A stretch of 64,000 nt of DNA from NCBI RefSeq assembly GCF_048553715.1, contig NZ_JBLZNC010000002.1, positions 372,001 to 436,000 on the forward strand, given 5' to 3'. The translations under genes were made by a program, and so were the position numbers. Within the stretch, counting starts at the first letter, position 1, and the number at the start of each line of letters is the position of its first letter. The notes beneath the pieces were generated by a model that saw only the letters and a list, made by a program, of their open reading frames with translations, was not told the origin of the DNA and ran no database searches. The DNA comes from Sagittula sp048553715. GTDB lineage: Bacteria; Pseudomonadota; Alphaproteobacteria; Rhodobacterales; Rhodobacteraceae. Positions 41,608 through 51,300 of this stretch are shown in pieces.

Positions 41608-42341
41608 CCGCGTCCGATATAGGGCATGTTGGTGGCCATGACGGTCATAAACTGGACGTTGGCCTCGGGCGGCAGGCTGGCCATGTGCCAGACCGCGTCC
41701 GACACATGCGAGACATCCATCACCGGCTCAACCGCCATGGACCCGTCGGCCTGCGGCATGCCGGTCGTCATGGATTGCGCCATCTCGGTCAGCGCGTTGC
41801 CCACGTCGATCTGTCCGCAGGCGATGCCAAAGGGACGCCCATCCAACGAGATCGACCGCGTCAGCCCCGTAATGGCATGTTTCGACGTGGTATAGGGCGC
41901 AGAGCCCCAGCGCGGCACATCCGACGACACAGAGCCATTGTTGATGATCCGCCCGCCCTGGGGCGACTGGGCGCGCATCTGGCGAAAGGCCGCGCGCGCG
42001 CATAAAAACGCGCCCGTCACATTGATGTCGATGCAGCGCTTCCAGTCGTCTGTGGGTATCTCGTCGATGGTTGCGCCAAAGGCCGACACACCGGCGTTGT
42101 TGAACAACACATCGACGCGCCCCCAGACCCCCGCCAGCTTGGCAAAGGCTGCATCGACCGCCGCCTCGTCCGCCACATCGCAAGGGATCACCAGCGCAGC
42201 GTCATGGCCCTGCGCCACGTCTTCGAGCGGGGCTTTGCGCCGCCCCAACAGGCCGACGCGCCAGCCTTCGGACAAAAAGCGCTGCGCACAGGCGCGCCCG
42301 ATCCCGCTTCCCGCGCCGGTGATGACGATGGTTTTGTCCAT
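41604..42341 (-). CDS. Short-chain dehydrogenase, likely 2-keto-3-deoxy sugar-acid dehydrogenase
   Basis: A 245-residue classical SDR. TGAGSGIGRACAQRFL is the cofactor-binding start, NNAGVSAFG, NGSVSSDVPRWGSAPYTTSKHAITGL holds the Ser-Tyr-Lys triad. GGGAGGGCTCC precedes the ATG at 42341. Between the dehydratase and the FAH-fold hydrolase it suits oxidation of a 2-keto-3-deoxy acid to a 2,4-diketo acid, as in the L-rhamnose/L-fucose non-phosphorylative pathways; exact substrate not shown. Confidence 0.88.
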   Translation of the reverse strand: MDKTIVITGAGSGIGRACAQRFLSEGWRVGLLGRRKAPLEDVAQGHDAALVIPCDVADEAAVDAAFAKLAGVWGRVDVLFNNAGVSAFGATIDEIPTDDWKRCIDINVTGAFLCARAAFRQMRAQSPQGGRIINNGSVSSDVPRWGSAPYTTSKHAITGLTRSISLDGRPFGIACGQIDVGNALTEMAQSMTTGMPQADGSMAVEPVMDVSHVSDAVWHMASLPPEANVQFMTVMATNMPYIGRG

Positions 42342-42364
42342 GGAGCCCTCCCCCCCTCTCAGGC

Positions 42365-44146
42365 CTAGTGATTGTCGCGCGGCAGAACGTGACGGATCTT
42401 TTGATAGGCGGTGGCCAGCTCCAGACAGCCGCCCTCGGCCAACTGCCCCACATGCTGGCGGTAGATTTCCTGCCACGGGGTCTGGTTGACGATCTCCGGC
42501 GGGGTCCATGCGTCGATGCGCGCCTGCCATTCTTCGGGCGCAACAAGCGCGTCCATCCGGCTGGCGTTCAGGTCCAGCCGCACGCGGTCGCCCGTCTGCA
42601 AGTAGGCCAGCCCGCCCCCGACCATCGCCTCGGGCGAGGCATTCAGGATCGACGGGCTTTCGGAGGTGCCCGACTGCCGCCCGTCCCCCACCGTGGGCAG
42701 GTGGTTGATGCCCGCGCGGATCAGCGCATCCGGTGGCTGCATGTTCACCACCTCGGCAGAGCCGGGATAGCCGACGCAGCCCACGTTGCGGATGAACAGG
42801 ATACAGCTTTCATCAATCTCCAACGCGGGATCGTTGATGCGGTCGTGATAATCTTCGGGGCCTTCGAACACGATGGCGCGGGCCTCATGCACCCCTTCGT
42901 TGCCCGGATGCGACAGGAAGCGGGCGCGAAAATCCTCGGAGATGACCGAGGTCTTCATCAAGGCGGATTCGAACAGATTGCCTGACAGCACCTTGAATCC
43001 GGCCTGTTTGCGCATGGGCTGGTCATAGGTCTTGATCACATCGGTGTCGCGGCTTTCCCAGGTGGCAAGGTTCGCCCCCATGGTCTGGCCCGTGGCGGTC
43101 ATGGCACCGTCGTGAATGCGGCCCGCTTTGCGCAGCTCGCCCATGACGGCGGGGACACCGCCCGCGCGGAAGAAGGACTCGCCCAGATACTCGCCTGCGG
43201 GCTGCATGTTCACCAGCAAGGGCACGTCGTAGCCGATGGTTTCCCAATCCTTGACGTCCAACGGCACACCGGCATGACGCGCAATCGCCTGCAGATGCGG
43301 CGGCGCGTTGGTCGACCCGCCAATGGCCGCATTCACCACAATCGCGTTCTCAAACGCCTCGCGCGTCAGAATATCCGAAGGCTTCAGATCCTCCCACGCC
43401 ATTTCAACGATGCGTTTGCCGGTCTCATAGGCCATGGCCATCCGTTCGCGGAACGGGGCGGGAATCGCCGAATTGCCCGTCAACGACATGCCAAGCGCCT
43501 CCGCCATGGCATTCATGGTCGAGGCTGTCCCCATCGTGTTGCAATGGCCCAGCGACGGCGCCGAAGAGCATACGCGCGACATGAATTCATCATAGTCGAT
43601 CTTGCCCTCCGCCAGCAGGCGGCGGCTTTCCCAAACGATGGACCCGCTGCCTGCGCGTTTTCCCTTCCACCAGCCGTCCAGCATCGGCCCGCCATTCAGC
43701 GCCAGCGCGGGCAAGTCCACCGTGGCCGCCCCCATCAGCATGGCGGGGGTCGTCTTGTCACAGCCTGTGGTCAGCACCACCGCGTCGATCGGGTAGCCGT
43801 GCAGCACCTCCACCAGCGACAGATACGCCAGATTACGGTCCAGCGCGGCGGTCGGGCGCTTGCCGGTTTCCTGAATGGGATGGACCGGAAATTCCATCGG
43901 GATGCCACCGGCCGCGCGGATGCCCGCCTTGATCCGGTCCATCAAAAAGACGTGGATCTTGTTGCACGGCGCCAGATCGCTGCCGGTGTTGGCGATGCCG
44001 ATCACGGGGCGTTCGGACTGCAGCTCTTCGCGGGTGTATTCCTGATTCTGGTAGCGTTCCAGATACAGGGCCGTCATTCCCGGATTGTTCGGGTTATCGA
44101 ACCATTCCTGGCTGCGGAACCGCCGTCCGGCGCGCGTGTCGGTCAT
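42365..44146 (-). CDS. IlvD/Edd family sugar-acid dehydratase
   Basis: A 593-residue dehydratase that makes a 2-keto-3-deoxy acid from an aldonate. The iron-sulfur Cys ligands are visible in SDLAPCNKIHVF, LTTGCDKTTPAML and PSLGHCNTMGT. The C-terminal NVGCVGYPGSAEVVNMQPP and VGDGRQSGTSESPSIL are the family signature with the conserved Ser. Length and sequence resemble pentonate/L-arabonate dehydratases more than IlvD itself. It leads the four-gene operon with a TGGTATACCA palindrome 89 bases upstream. Confidence 0.9.
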   Translation of the reverse strand: MTDTRAGRRFRSQEWFDNPNNPGMTALYLERYQNQEYTREELQSERPVIGIANTGSDLAPCNKIHVFLMDRIKAGIRAAGGIPMEFPVHPIQETGKRPTAALDRNLAYLSLVEVLHGYPIDAVVLTTGCDKTTPAMLMGAATVDLPALALNGGPMLDGWWKGKRAGSGSIVWESRRLLAEGKIDYDEFMSRVCSSAPSLGHCNTMGTASTMNAMAEALGMSLTGNSAIPAPFRERMAMAYETGKRIVEMAWEDLKPSDILTREAFENAIVVNAAIGGSTNAPPHLQAIARHAGVPLDVKDWETIGYDVPLLVNMQPAGEYLGESFFRAGGVPAVMGELRKAGRIHDGAMTATGQTMGANLATWESRDTDVIKTYDQPMRKQAGFKVLSGNLFESALMKTSVISEDFRARFLSHPGNEGVHEARAIVFEGPEDYHDRINDPALEIDESCILFIRNVGCVGYPGSAEVVNMQPPDALIRAGINHLPTVGDGRQSGTSESPSILNASPEAMVGGGLAYLQTGDRVRLDLNASRMDALVAPEEWQARIDAWTPPEIVNQTPWQEIYRQHVGQLAEGGCLELATAYQKIRHVLPRDNH

Positions 44147-44234
44147 CTGTCCTCCTGCCCCGGGGGGCCTTGGTTGCCCTGTAAATTCGGGCCTGTGCCG
44201 GTCCCGAATCCGGCCATTTCCTATGTGCTAGCGC

Positions 44235-44250
44235 ATTTGGTATACCAAAT
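44235..44250. promoter_or_regulatory. GntR-type operator 1 (dehydratase side)
   Basis: ATTTGGTATACCAAAT is a perfect 16-base palindrome, 89 bases upstream of the dehydratase ATG. It shares the core TGGTATACCA with two other sites in this island. Confidence 0.75.
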
Positions 44251-44278
44251 GCCACCCCCGCGATATGAGGCGATCCGG

Positions 44279-44307
44279 TTGACAACCCCCTCGTGGGGCG
44301 GGCATGT
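44279..44307 (+). promoter_or_regulatory. Candidate promoter of the kinase gene
   Basis: TTGACA at 44279-44284, a 17-base spacer and a weak -10 GCATGT at 44302-44307. Initiation would fall near 44314, inside operator 2, as expected for repression by GntR. Confidence 0.4.
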
Positions 44308-44311
44308 CCAA

Positions 44312-44325
44312 AATGGTATACCATT
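44312..44325. promoter_or_regulatory. GntR-type operator 2 (kinase side)
   Basis: AATGGTATACCATT is a perfect 14-base palindrome, 47 bases upstream of the kinase ATG, and shares the core TGGTATACCA with operator 1. Confidence 0.75.
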
Positions 44326-44372
44326 CTGGGGCCCGTGCCGCGCCCCGTTCTGTTTCGCGCGAAGAGGTTGAT

Positions 44373-45284
44373 ATGACATCATTTTTGTCACTGGGTGAGA
44401 TTATGGTCGAGCTTGCCCCGGCACAGGGCGGCCTGATGCGCCAAGGCTACGCCGGGGATACGTTCAACACGGCATGGTACGCGCGCCGTCTGTTGGACGA
44501 TGCTTGGACCGTGTCCTACGGCACGGTGATTGGCGAGGATGCCGTGTCAGACGCCATGGCCGATTTCATCGCAGCCGAAGGCGTGGCCACCGATGCGCTG
44601 GCCCGCCACCCTGACCGGACCGTCGGGCTCTATATGATCTCTTTGCAAAATGGCGAGCGCAGCTTTTCCTACTGGCGCGGACAGGCTGCCGCACGCACGC
44701 TGGGCGATGATCCCGCACGGCTGCGCGCCATGCTGAGTGGGCGCAGCTATATCCATTTCTCGGGGATCACGCTTGCCATTCTGCCGCCGGAAGCGCGCCA
44801 AAGCTTTTGCGACGCCCTGGCAGAGGCACGGGCCAACGGGGCGCATGTCAGCTTTGACACCAACCTGCGCCCGCGCCTTTGGGAAAGCCGCGATGCCATG
44901 ATCGCGGGCCTGACCCTCGGGGCCTCTGTCGCGGATACGGTGCTGCCCTCTTTCGATGAAGAAGAAACCATCTTCCCCGACCAATCGCCGCAGGACACCA
45001 TCAGCCGCTACGCCAAGGGCGGTGCCACATGCGTTGTGGTCAAGAATGGCTCTGGCGCGGTGCAGGCCTGGTCCGCGGATGAGGGGCATCTGGAAATCGC
45101 GCCCCCCGTGGTGACACAGGTGGTCGACAGCACCGCTGCCGGCGACAGCTTTGCCGCCGGGTTTCTGGCCGCCCGCGCCACGGGTGCCTCGCTGCAATCG
45201 GCCACGCAGGCGGCATCGCTGCTCGCCTCCGAAGTGATCCAGAAACGCGGCGCGCTGGCGCATGATCTGTTCACCGACACCTGA
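44373..45284 (+). CDS. kdgK: PfkB family sugar kinase, likely 2-keto-3-deoxygluconate kinase
   Basis: A 303-residue ribokinase-type kinase. FLSLGEIMVELAPAQGG and GYAGDTFNTAWYARRLL are KdgK-like openings, and the catalytic motif near residue 268 is VDSTAAGDSFAAGFLAAR (Asp of the GAGD-type motif; here AAGD). ATG at 44373 follows GAAGAGG; the frame extends 23 codons through operator 2. It lies with an aldose-dehydrogenase-like SDR and may phosphorylate the keto-deoxy acid made by the divergent dehydratase. Confidence 0.88.
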   Translation: MTSFLSLGEIMVELAPAQGGLMRQGYAGDTFNTAWYARRLLDDAWTVSYGTVIGEDAVSDAMADFIAAEGVATDALARHPDRTVGLYMISLQNGERSFSYWRGQAAARTLGDDPARLRAMLSGRSYIHFSGITLAILPPEARQSFCDALAEARANGAHVSFDTNLRPRLWESRDAMIAGLTLGASVADTVLPSFDEEETIFPDQSPQDTISRYAKGGATCVVVKNGSGAVQAWSADEGHLEIAPPVVTQVVDSTAAGDSFAAGFLAARATGASLQSATQAASLLASEVIQKRGALAHDLFTDT

Positions 45285-45313
45285 CCCGCGCCATAAGCCC
45301 CAAAAGGACCCAC

Positions 45314-46069
45314 ATGCCCGAATTCGCCCTATACCCCAGCCTGCAAGGCAAGACCGTGTTCATCACCGGAGGCGCCTCCGGCATCGGCGCCGAAATGGTC
45401 ACCGCTTTTGCCGCCCAAGGCGCCAAGGTCGGCTTTGTCGATTTTGATGCCGACACCGCCGAGGCACTGGTGGCGGCAACGGACGGCACCGTCGCTTTTG
45501 AATTCTGCGACCTGCGCGACATCGATGCCCTGCGCACCGCATTCGCCAAACTGGCCGACCGCCTCGGACCGGCCACCGCGCTGGTCAACAACGCCGCCCG
45601 TGACGACCGCCATGGCTGGCAAGACGTGACACCGGAATATTGGGACGAGCGGTTCTCAACGAACCTGCGGCATATGTTTTTCGCCATGCAGGCAGTGGTG
45701 CCCGGCATGATCGAGGCGGGCGGCGGATCGATCATCAACCTCGGGTCGAACTCGTGGTGGGAGAAGGTGCCCGGCATGCCCGCCTATACGGCGGCGAAAT
45801 CCGCTGTACACGGGTTGACCCGAAGCTCTGCCAAAGAGTTCGGCGCCCACCGCATCCGCGTCAACGCCGTGGTCCCCGGCTGGGTGATGACCGAGCGCCA
45901 GAAAGAGTTGTGGGCCACGCCCGAAAAGCTGGAAGATCACCTGAAGGGCCAATGCCTGCCGGATCTGATCGAGCCGGTCTATCTGGCACGGATGGTTCTG
46001 TTCCTTGCCTCCGATGACAGCGCCATGTGCACCGCCAGTAATTTTATGGTCGACGGCGGGTCTATCTAA
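45314..46069 (+). CDS. SDR resembling Caulobacter D-xylose 1-dehydrogenase
   Basis: A 251-residue SDR that shares long motifs with XylB-type sugar 1-dehydrogenases: YPSLQGKTVFITGGASGIGA at the N-terminus, RDDRHGWQDVTPEYWDERFS, NLRHMFFAMQAVVPGM, then NSWWEKVPGMPAYTAAKSAVHG with the Tyr-Lys pair, and VVPGWVMTERQKELW near the end. Such enzymes oxidise aldoses to lactones, which would feed the dehydratase. It starts 29 bases after the kinase gene and is probably cotranscribed with it. The substrate sugar is unproven. Confidence 0.87.
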   Translation: MPEFALYPSLQGKTVFITGGASGIGAEMVTAFAAQGAKVGFVDFDADTAEALVAATDGTVAFEFCDLRDIDALRTAFAKLADRLGPATALVNNAARDDRHGWQDVTPEYWDERFSTNLRHMFFAMQAVVPGMIEAGGGSIINLGSNSWWEKVPGMPAYTAAKSAVHGLTRSSAKEFGAHRIRVNAVVPGWVMTERQKELWATPEKLEDHLKGQCLPDLIEPVYLARMVLFLASDDSAMCTASNFMVDGGSI

Positions 46070-46080
46070 GGACGGGTGGC

Positions 46081-46099
46081 GGCGGGGCACAGCCCCGCC
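46081..46099. terminator. Hairpin between convergent SDR and hydroxyacid dehydrogenase genes
   Basis: GGCGGGGC (46081-46088) pairs with GCCCCGCC (46092-46099) around a 3-base loop, 11 bases past the SDR stop. No T run. Confidence 0.45.
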
Positions 46100-46125
46100 G
46101 TGCCCCCAGCACCACGAAACAGCAC

Positions 46126-47064
46126 TCACCCCACCGGGGTCAGCAGCGGCTCCCCCGCGAGGAATGCCGCGATGTTGGCGCACTGCAGCTCTGACATGGC
46201 CCGTCGCGTGGCCACAGTGGCCGATCCCTGATGCGGCTGCAGCAGCACATTCGACAGGCCCAGAAAGCGCGCATCAATCTGCGGCTCGTTCAAAAACACA
46301 TCCAACGCGGCCCCCGCCAGCCCACCGCTTTCCAGCAGATCCAGCATCGCCGCCTCATCCACCGTGGTGCCGCGCGAGATGTTCACCACCACCCCATCGG
46401 GGCCAAGCGCTGTCAGCGCGCGGCGGTCCACGTGGTTCACCGTATCCGGGCCGCCAACCAAGGCGATCACCAGCCAGTCGACCTTGGCCGCCATATCCGC
46501 AACAGAGCTGTGATACTCCCAGCCCGGCGTGTCCTTTTGTGACCGTGAGGTATAATGGATGTCCATTTTAAAGGCCGCCAGCCGGTCCGCGATTTCGCGC
46601 CCGATACGACCCAGCCCGACAATGCCCACCGATGCGCCGGACAGCTTGCGCGCCAACGGCAGGCCTCGCTTGCCCCACTCCCCACTGGCGACCAGATCAT
46701 GGCCCTGCACCATCTGGCGTGCCCATCCCAGCATCAGCCCGACGGTCAGATCGGCCACATCATCGTTGAGCACATCCGGCGTGTTGGTGACCGCAATCCC
46801 CCGCTCGGACGCAGCACCCACATCGATCGCATCATAGCCCACGCCAAAATTCGCAATCAGGCCGAGCGCCGGCAACGCCTCCATCGCCTGCGCATCAAAG
46901 GGCGCATGCCCCTTATAAGCCACCGCGCATACAGCATTGCGGGCTTGGGCATCGCAGGTGCCAATCGCATCGGGGCCAGAGACCTCGACCACCGGGGCGA
47001 GCGCCCTGATCCGGGCGCGCTCCTCCGCGTCAAAGCCGTCGCCCACAATCATGATATGTGTCAT
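46126..47064 (-). CDS. D-2-hydroxyacid dehydrogenase (glyoxylate/hydroxypyruvate reductase type)
   Basis: A 312-residue NAD(P)-linked dehydrogenase. LIANFGVGYDAIDVGAASERGIAVTNTPDVL holds the substrate loop, VGIVGLGRIGREIADRL the nucleotide site, INISRGTTVDE... the catalytic Arg (NISRG), and LLQPHQGSATVATR the catalytic His with a Gln before the usual H-G-x-x-T pattern. It could reduce glyoxylate or hydroxypyruvate formed by sugar-acid cleavage (inference). It overlaps the aminotransferase stop by four bases. Confidence 0.9.
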   Translation of the reverse strand: MTHIMIVGDGFDAEERARIRALAPVVEVSGPDAIGTCDAQARNAVCAVAYKGHAPFDAQAMEALPALGLIANFGVGYDAIDVGAASERGIAVTNTPDVLNDDVADLTVGLMLGWARQMVQGHDLVASGEWGKRGLPLARKLSGASVGIVGLGRIGREIADRLAAFKMDIHYTSRSQKDTPGWEYHSSVADMAAKVDWLVIALVGGPDTVNHVDRRALTALGPDGVVVNISRGTTVDEAAMLDLLESGGLAGAALDVFLNEPQIDARFLGLSNVLLQPHQGSATVATRRAMSELQCANIAAFLAGEPLLTPVG

Positions 47065-48242
47065 GTCCGGTCCTCCAGAACCTCTGTGATCCGCTGCAGG
47101 GCCGCGCGGATGTTGTCTTCGGAATTGGCGTAGGAGAGACGCAGATAGCCCTCTCCCATTGCGCCAAAACTGGTGCCCGCCACGGTGGCCACACCGGCGT
47201 GTTCGAGCAACAGCGTTTGCGCCTCCATCGCGCGCAGGCCGGTTCCCGAGATATTGGCAAAGGCATAGAACGCCCCGCCGGGGTCAATGCAACTGACACC
47301 GGGGATCGCGTTCAGCCCGTCGACGATCACCTGCCTGCGCGCATCGAACGCGGCATTCATGTCCTCCACGGCGGTCTGCGGCCCCTCCAGCGCGGCGATG
47401 CCTGCGGCTTGCGTGGCGGCATTCACACAAGAATGGTCGTTGACGCAAAGCCGGGTGGCATGGTCGACCAGACCTTCGGGCCAGACCGCAAAGCCCAGCC
47501 GCCAGCCCGTCATGGCATAGCGTTTCGACCACCCGTCCAGCACGATCAGCCGGTCGCGGATCTCGGGATAAGACAGCAGGCTGGTGTGGCTGCGCCCGCC
47601 ATAGAGCATGGTCGAGTAGATCTCGTCCGACAGGATGGCCACCTGCGGATGCGCCGCCAGTCCGGCCACCAACCGGTCGATCTCGGCCTTGGGGGTGACA
47701 CCGCCTGTGGGGTTGGCGGGCGAATTGATGATGATCAGCCGCGTGCGTGGCGTGATCTGGGCCAGCACTTCGTCTGCGGAGAAGCCAAATCCGTTCTCTT
47801 CGCGCAAAGCCATGGCGACGGGGGTCGCCCCGCTGTAGCGGATCAGCGACTCATAGATCGGAAAGCCGGGATCGGGGTAGATGATCTCTGCCCCCGCTTC
47901 GCCAAACATGGTGATGGCAAAGAACATCGTGGGCTTGCCGCCGGGGACAATCACCACGTGATCGGGGTTCACCTGAGTGCCGTGACGGCGGTGCAGATCG
48001 GCGGCCACTGCCGCGCGCAGGTCCGGCGTGCCGTTGGCGGGCGTATAGCCATGCGCCCCGTCGCGCAGCGCGCGCACAGCCGCCTCGACCACATGGTCAG
48101 GCGTGGCAAAATCCGGCTGGCCGATGCCCAGATTGATGATGTCCCGCCCCTGTGCGGCCAGCTCTGCCGCACGCGCCAGCACCACAAAGGCCGATTCCGT
48201 TCCCAGCCGCGACATCGACGCGGCAAGCTTGAGTTCCGTCAT
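47061..48242 (-). CDS. PLP-dependent class I/II aminotransferase
   Basis: A 393-residue aminotransferase. INLGIGQPDF and GAHGYTPANGTPDLRAAVA are typical openings, INSPANPTGGV, the aspartate in ILSDEIYSTMLY, and the PLP Lys in VLDGWSKRYAMTGWRLGF (about residue 235). FAGTSFGAMGEGYLRLSYA closes it. It is 393 residues, normal for aspartate/aromatic-type members. GGAGGAGG precedes the ATG at 48242 and operator 3 lies 26 bases upstream. In this regulon it might aminate an alpha-keto acid or make glycine from glyoxylate (speculative). Confidence 0.9.
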   Translation of the reverse strand: MTELKLAASMSRLGTESAFVVLARAAELAAQGRDIINLGIGQPDFATPDHVVEAAVRALRDGAHGYTPANGTPDLRAAVAADLHRRHGTQVNPDHVVIVPGGKPTMFFAITMFGEAGAEIIYPDPGFPIYESLIRYSGATPVAMALREENGFGFSADEVLAQITPRTRLIIINSPANPTGGVTPKAEIDRLVAGLAAHPQVAILSDEIYSTMLYGGRSHTSLLSYPEIRDRLIVLDGWSKRYAMTGWRLGFAVWPEGLVDHATRLCVNDHSCVNAATQAAGIAALEGPQTAVEDMNAAFDARRQVIVDGLNAIPGVSCIDPGGAFYAFANISGTGLRAMEAQTLLLEHAGVATVAGTSFGAMGEGYLRLSYANSEDNIRAALQRITEVLEDRT

Positions 48243-48267
48243 ATCCCCTCCTCCAAGGCTTGTCGCA

Positions 48268-48281
48268 TTTGGTATACCAAA
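48268..48281. promoter_or_regulatory. GntR-type operator 3 (aminotransferase side)
   Basis: TTTGGTATACCAAA is a perfect 14-base palindrome with the same core as operators 1 and 2. It lies 26 bases upstream of the aminotransferase ATG, at a position where binding would block transcription. Confidence 0.75.
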
Positions 48282-48318
48282 GCCGGAGGTGTGCAACCCG
48301 AAGGTGCCGGAACGGGAG

Positions 48319-51300
48319 TCAGTAATCCTTTTCGAAGAACACCCCGAGGCCGCTGTCCCCATCCGACCCCACGCGCCCGCGCACTGTCACATTGGGCGTC
48401 AGCGTCAGGTTCAGGTTGACCTCGCTGCCGCCATCGGCCCCCACGGTCACATCGGTATAGACATTGTCGCTGAGGTATTTGCCAACGCTGGCCTCGACCG
48501 TGCCGTCGTCATTGGTGCCAATGTCCAGATCATCGACCCCCAGATCGGAGCGAATGCTGTCCTGAATGCCCAAGCCCCCCTGCCCCGACAAGGTGCGGAT
48601 CGCCGCGGCCAACTGGACCGCTTGCAGCGGCGACAGGTTGGTCACCGACGTGCCGAACAAGAAAAATGCCAGCGCTTCGTCTTCGGGCATATCAGGGGAG
48701 GCGGTGACCTCCAGCTCGGGTTCCGTGACCTCACCGCTCAGCGAGATGGTGATCGTGGTGTCCTCGACCTCTGTCGTGGCGGCGAAATTGACAATCGGGG
48801 TGAAGCTGCCGCGCATGGACACGCTGCCTTCGGTCAGGTCCAGCCTGCGCCCCAGCAGATCCAGCCGACCACGCACCAGATCGAATTGCCCCACCGGAAC
48901 GATATCCGCCGTGGTGCCCGTCAGACGCAGCGACCCGCCCAGTTCGGCATCCAGCCCGCGCCCGCGCACAAAGATCCGGCTTGGTGCGTTTACCTGCACA
49001 TCCAGCGGATAAGGGCGCGAGGTGCTGGCGGTGGCCTGCGTGTCAGCGGTCTGTTCCAGCCCCGCAAACAGCAAGGTCTGGCGCACATCGGCGGGCATGT
49101 CCTCGTGTCGCAAACCGTCCAGCGCGGAATAGCTGGGGCCGATGCTGGGCACGCTGACATCGACCTGTCCCAGATCGATCTGGCCCGCAATCCGCGCACC
49201 GCCGGTCAGCGGACCTTCGACGGTGATGCGGCCGTCGGCGGTGGTCTCGAACAGGTCGTCCTGCCGCAGTACCGCGTCATCCAGCGTGATCACCAGATTG
49301 GCCCCGTAGGGATCAGACAACACGACAGGCCCCGTTGCCGCCACGCGTCCGCCGCTGGCCAGTTCACCCCGCATATCGATTTCGGCCCGCCCGCCGGACA
49401 GGGTCACACCGCCCGTCAGATCGTTCACCGCCTGATCCAGCGCCGTTGCAGAGAACCGCGCGCCCGAGGTCGACAACCGCCCGCTGACATTTTCCAGCGC
49501 GGGTGCGCCGTTGACGGCCACATCGACGTTCAACAACCCCTCGACCACGTTCGGCGCCAACCGCCCGTTGGCAAGCGCCAGCGGGGCCGTTCCCGTCACG
49601 CCAAGGTTCATGGTGGCAAAGTTCTGCGCCACGGTGCCGTTGACCTGCGCACCAATCCCGCCGGGACCGGAGCCATCAAGATCAACCCGCCAGTCGCCGC
49701 CCGAATGCGCCGCAGTGCCGGACACCCGCAGCGTGCCGGGCAAATCACGCACCAGCCGTTCCAGCCCCGCCACCGACAGTTGCAGCGACAGGTTGGATGC
49801 GTTCGATGCCAGTTGGCCGCTCACCGATCCGTCGATGGACGCGCCATCCACGGTCAGACGTTCGATGCGCAGCGCCCCGCCCGCATCGCGTTGGACATTC
49901 AGGGCCACGTCCGTCCGACCCGCCAGAAACGGATCGAGCGACGCATTGCCGATGCCCAATCCCTGTGCTGTCAGATTGCCCGAGACAGCCACAGGCCCAT
50001 CGGGCTGCACCACATTCACAGCCGTGTCGAAACTGGCAGAGCCGGACAGCGACTGCCCCGACAGACCATTGAACACCGACAGGCGCGGCAGGTTGCCCTG
50101 CGCCTGCCCATCGATCTGCAACTGTCCGTCGCGCAGGCCCGCCACCGTTCCGGTGAACCCCGCCTCCAGCGGACCGGAGACCGCCAGTTGCTGCACGTCA
50201 ATCACACCCTCCGCATCGCGTGTGGCGTCAATGTTCACCCGTGTCGTGCCCGCCAGCAGGCTGTCCGCAGCAGGCACCGACAGACGCAGCCCCTGCCCCG
50301 TCACACTCCCGCGCAGGTCCAGCGGACCGTCCAGAACCTGGCCCGACGCCGCAAGATCGGCATCGACAGAGCCCGACAGAGCGCGCCCCGCCAGACCGGA
50401 CAGCGGCTGCAGCCGCACATCATTCACCAGCAAACGCCCATCTACGGCAAGATCCTCGACCCCGGTGCCGGACACCGTGCCGTCGAGCGTGATCTCTCCC
50501 CCGCCGTCACGATCATAGCCGAGGTTTTCCAGAACAAAGACGCCATCCGTCCCGCGCCGCAGATCAAAGCCCAGATCTGTGGCGTTCTCCAACAGCGGGT
50601 CGATGGCATCCAGACCGACCGATACATCCACACCGCGTGCGCTGACCTCTGCATCAAATTGCTGGGCGCCGATGCGGCCCTCGCCCTCGACCCGCAACAG
50701 CGCAGCCCCCGCCAGTGACCGCCCCGCCAGATCGGAAAACGCGGACAGGCGCCCCACATCCGCGACCAGCAGACCATCCACCGCCGGACCGTTTTCCGCA
50801 GATGGATTCACCGTCCCGTCGTAGGTCAGATCGGCCACCTCGGGGATCGTGCCATCAAGGTTGATGCGCCATAGATCGCCCTCCTGGACCGCCTTCAGCG
50901 ACAGATCGGTCTGCGCCTCGACACCCGGGAAATAGATCGTGCTGTCGCGCAGGGCGATGTCCAGATCCGCCTGCCCCGCACCGCTGGCCAATTGGGCGGT
51001 GCCATCGATGCGCGCCGCCTGAGTGACGATGCGCAGCAGCTCCGCATAAAGACCCGTATCATCGCGCCGTGCCTCCAGCCGTGCGGTGCCGACGCCTTCC
51101 AACAGCGGATCAACCCGTTCGATGCCGGTTTCCAAAGCCCGCGTCGTACCATCAAGAACAATGTCGAAGGCGCCGGTCAGCGGTGCGGCCTCGCCCGTCA
51201 GAGACAGTTCCGCCGCCCCGTCCAGCGCCACACCGGCCAATGTGGCAAAGCGCGACAGGTTATCGGCTTTCACCACCAGATCGGGGATCACCCGCAGGTC

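Noticed and set aside
48103..50718. Very long open frame (871 codons) on the + strand opposite tamB
   Set aside because: It is the antisense of a high-GC gene with a strong third-position bias, rich in R, P, Q and H, and has no domain, start site or ribosome-binding site. tamB on the other strand is unambiguous.
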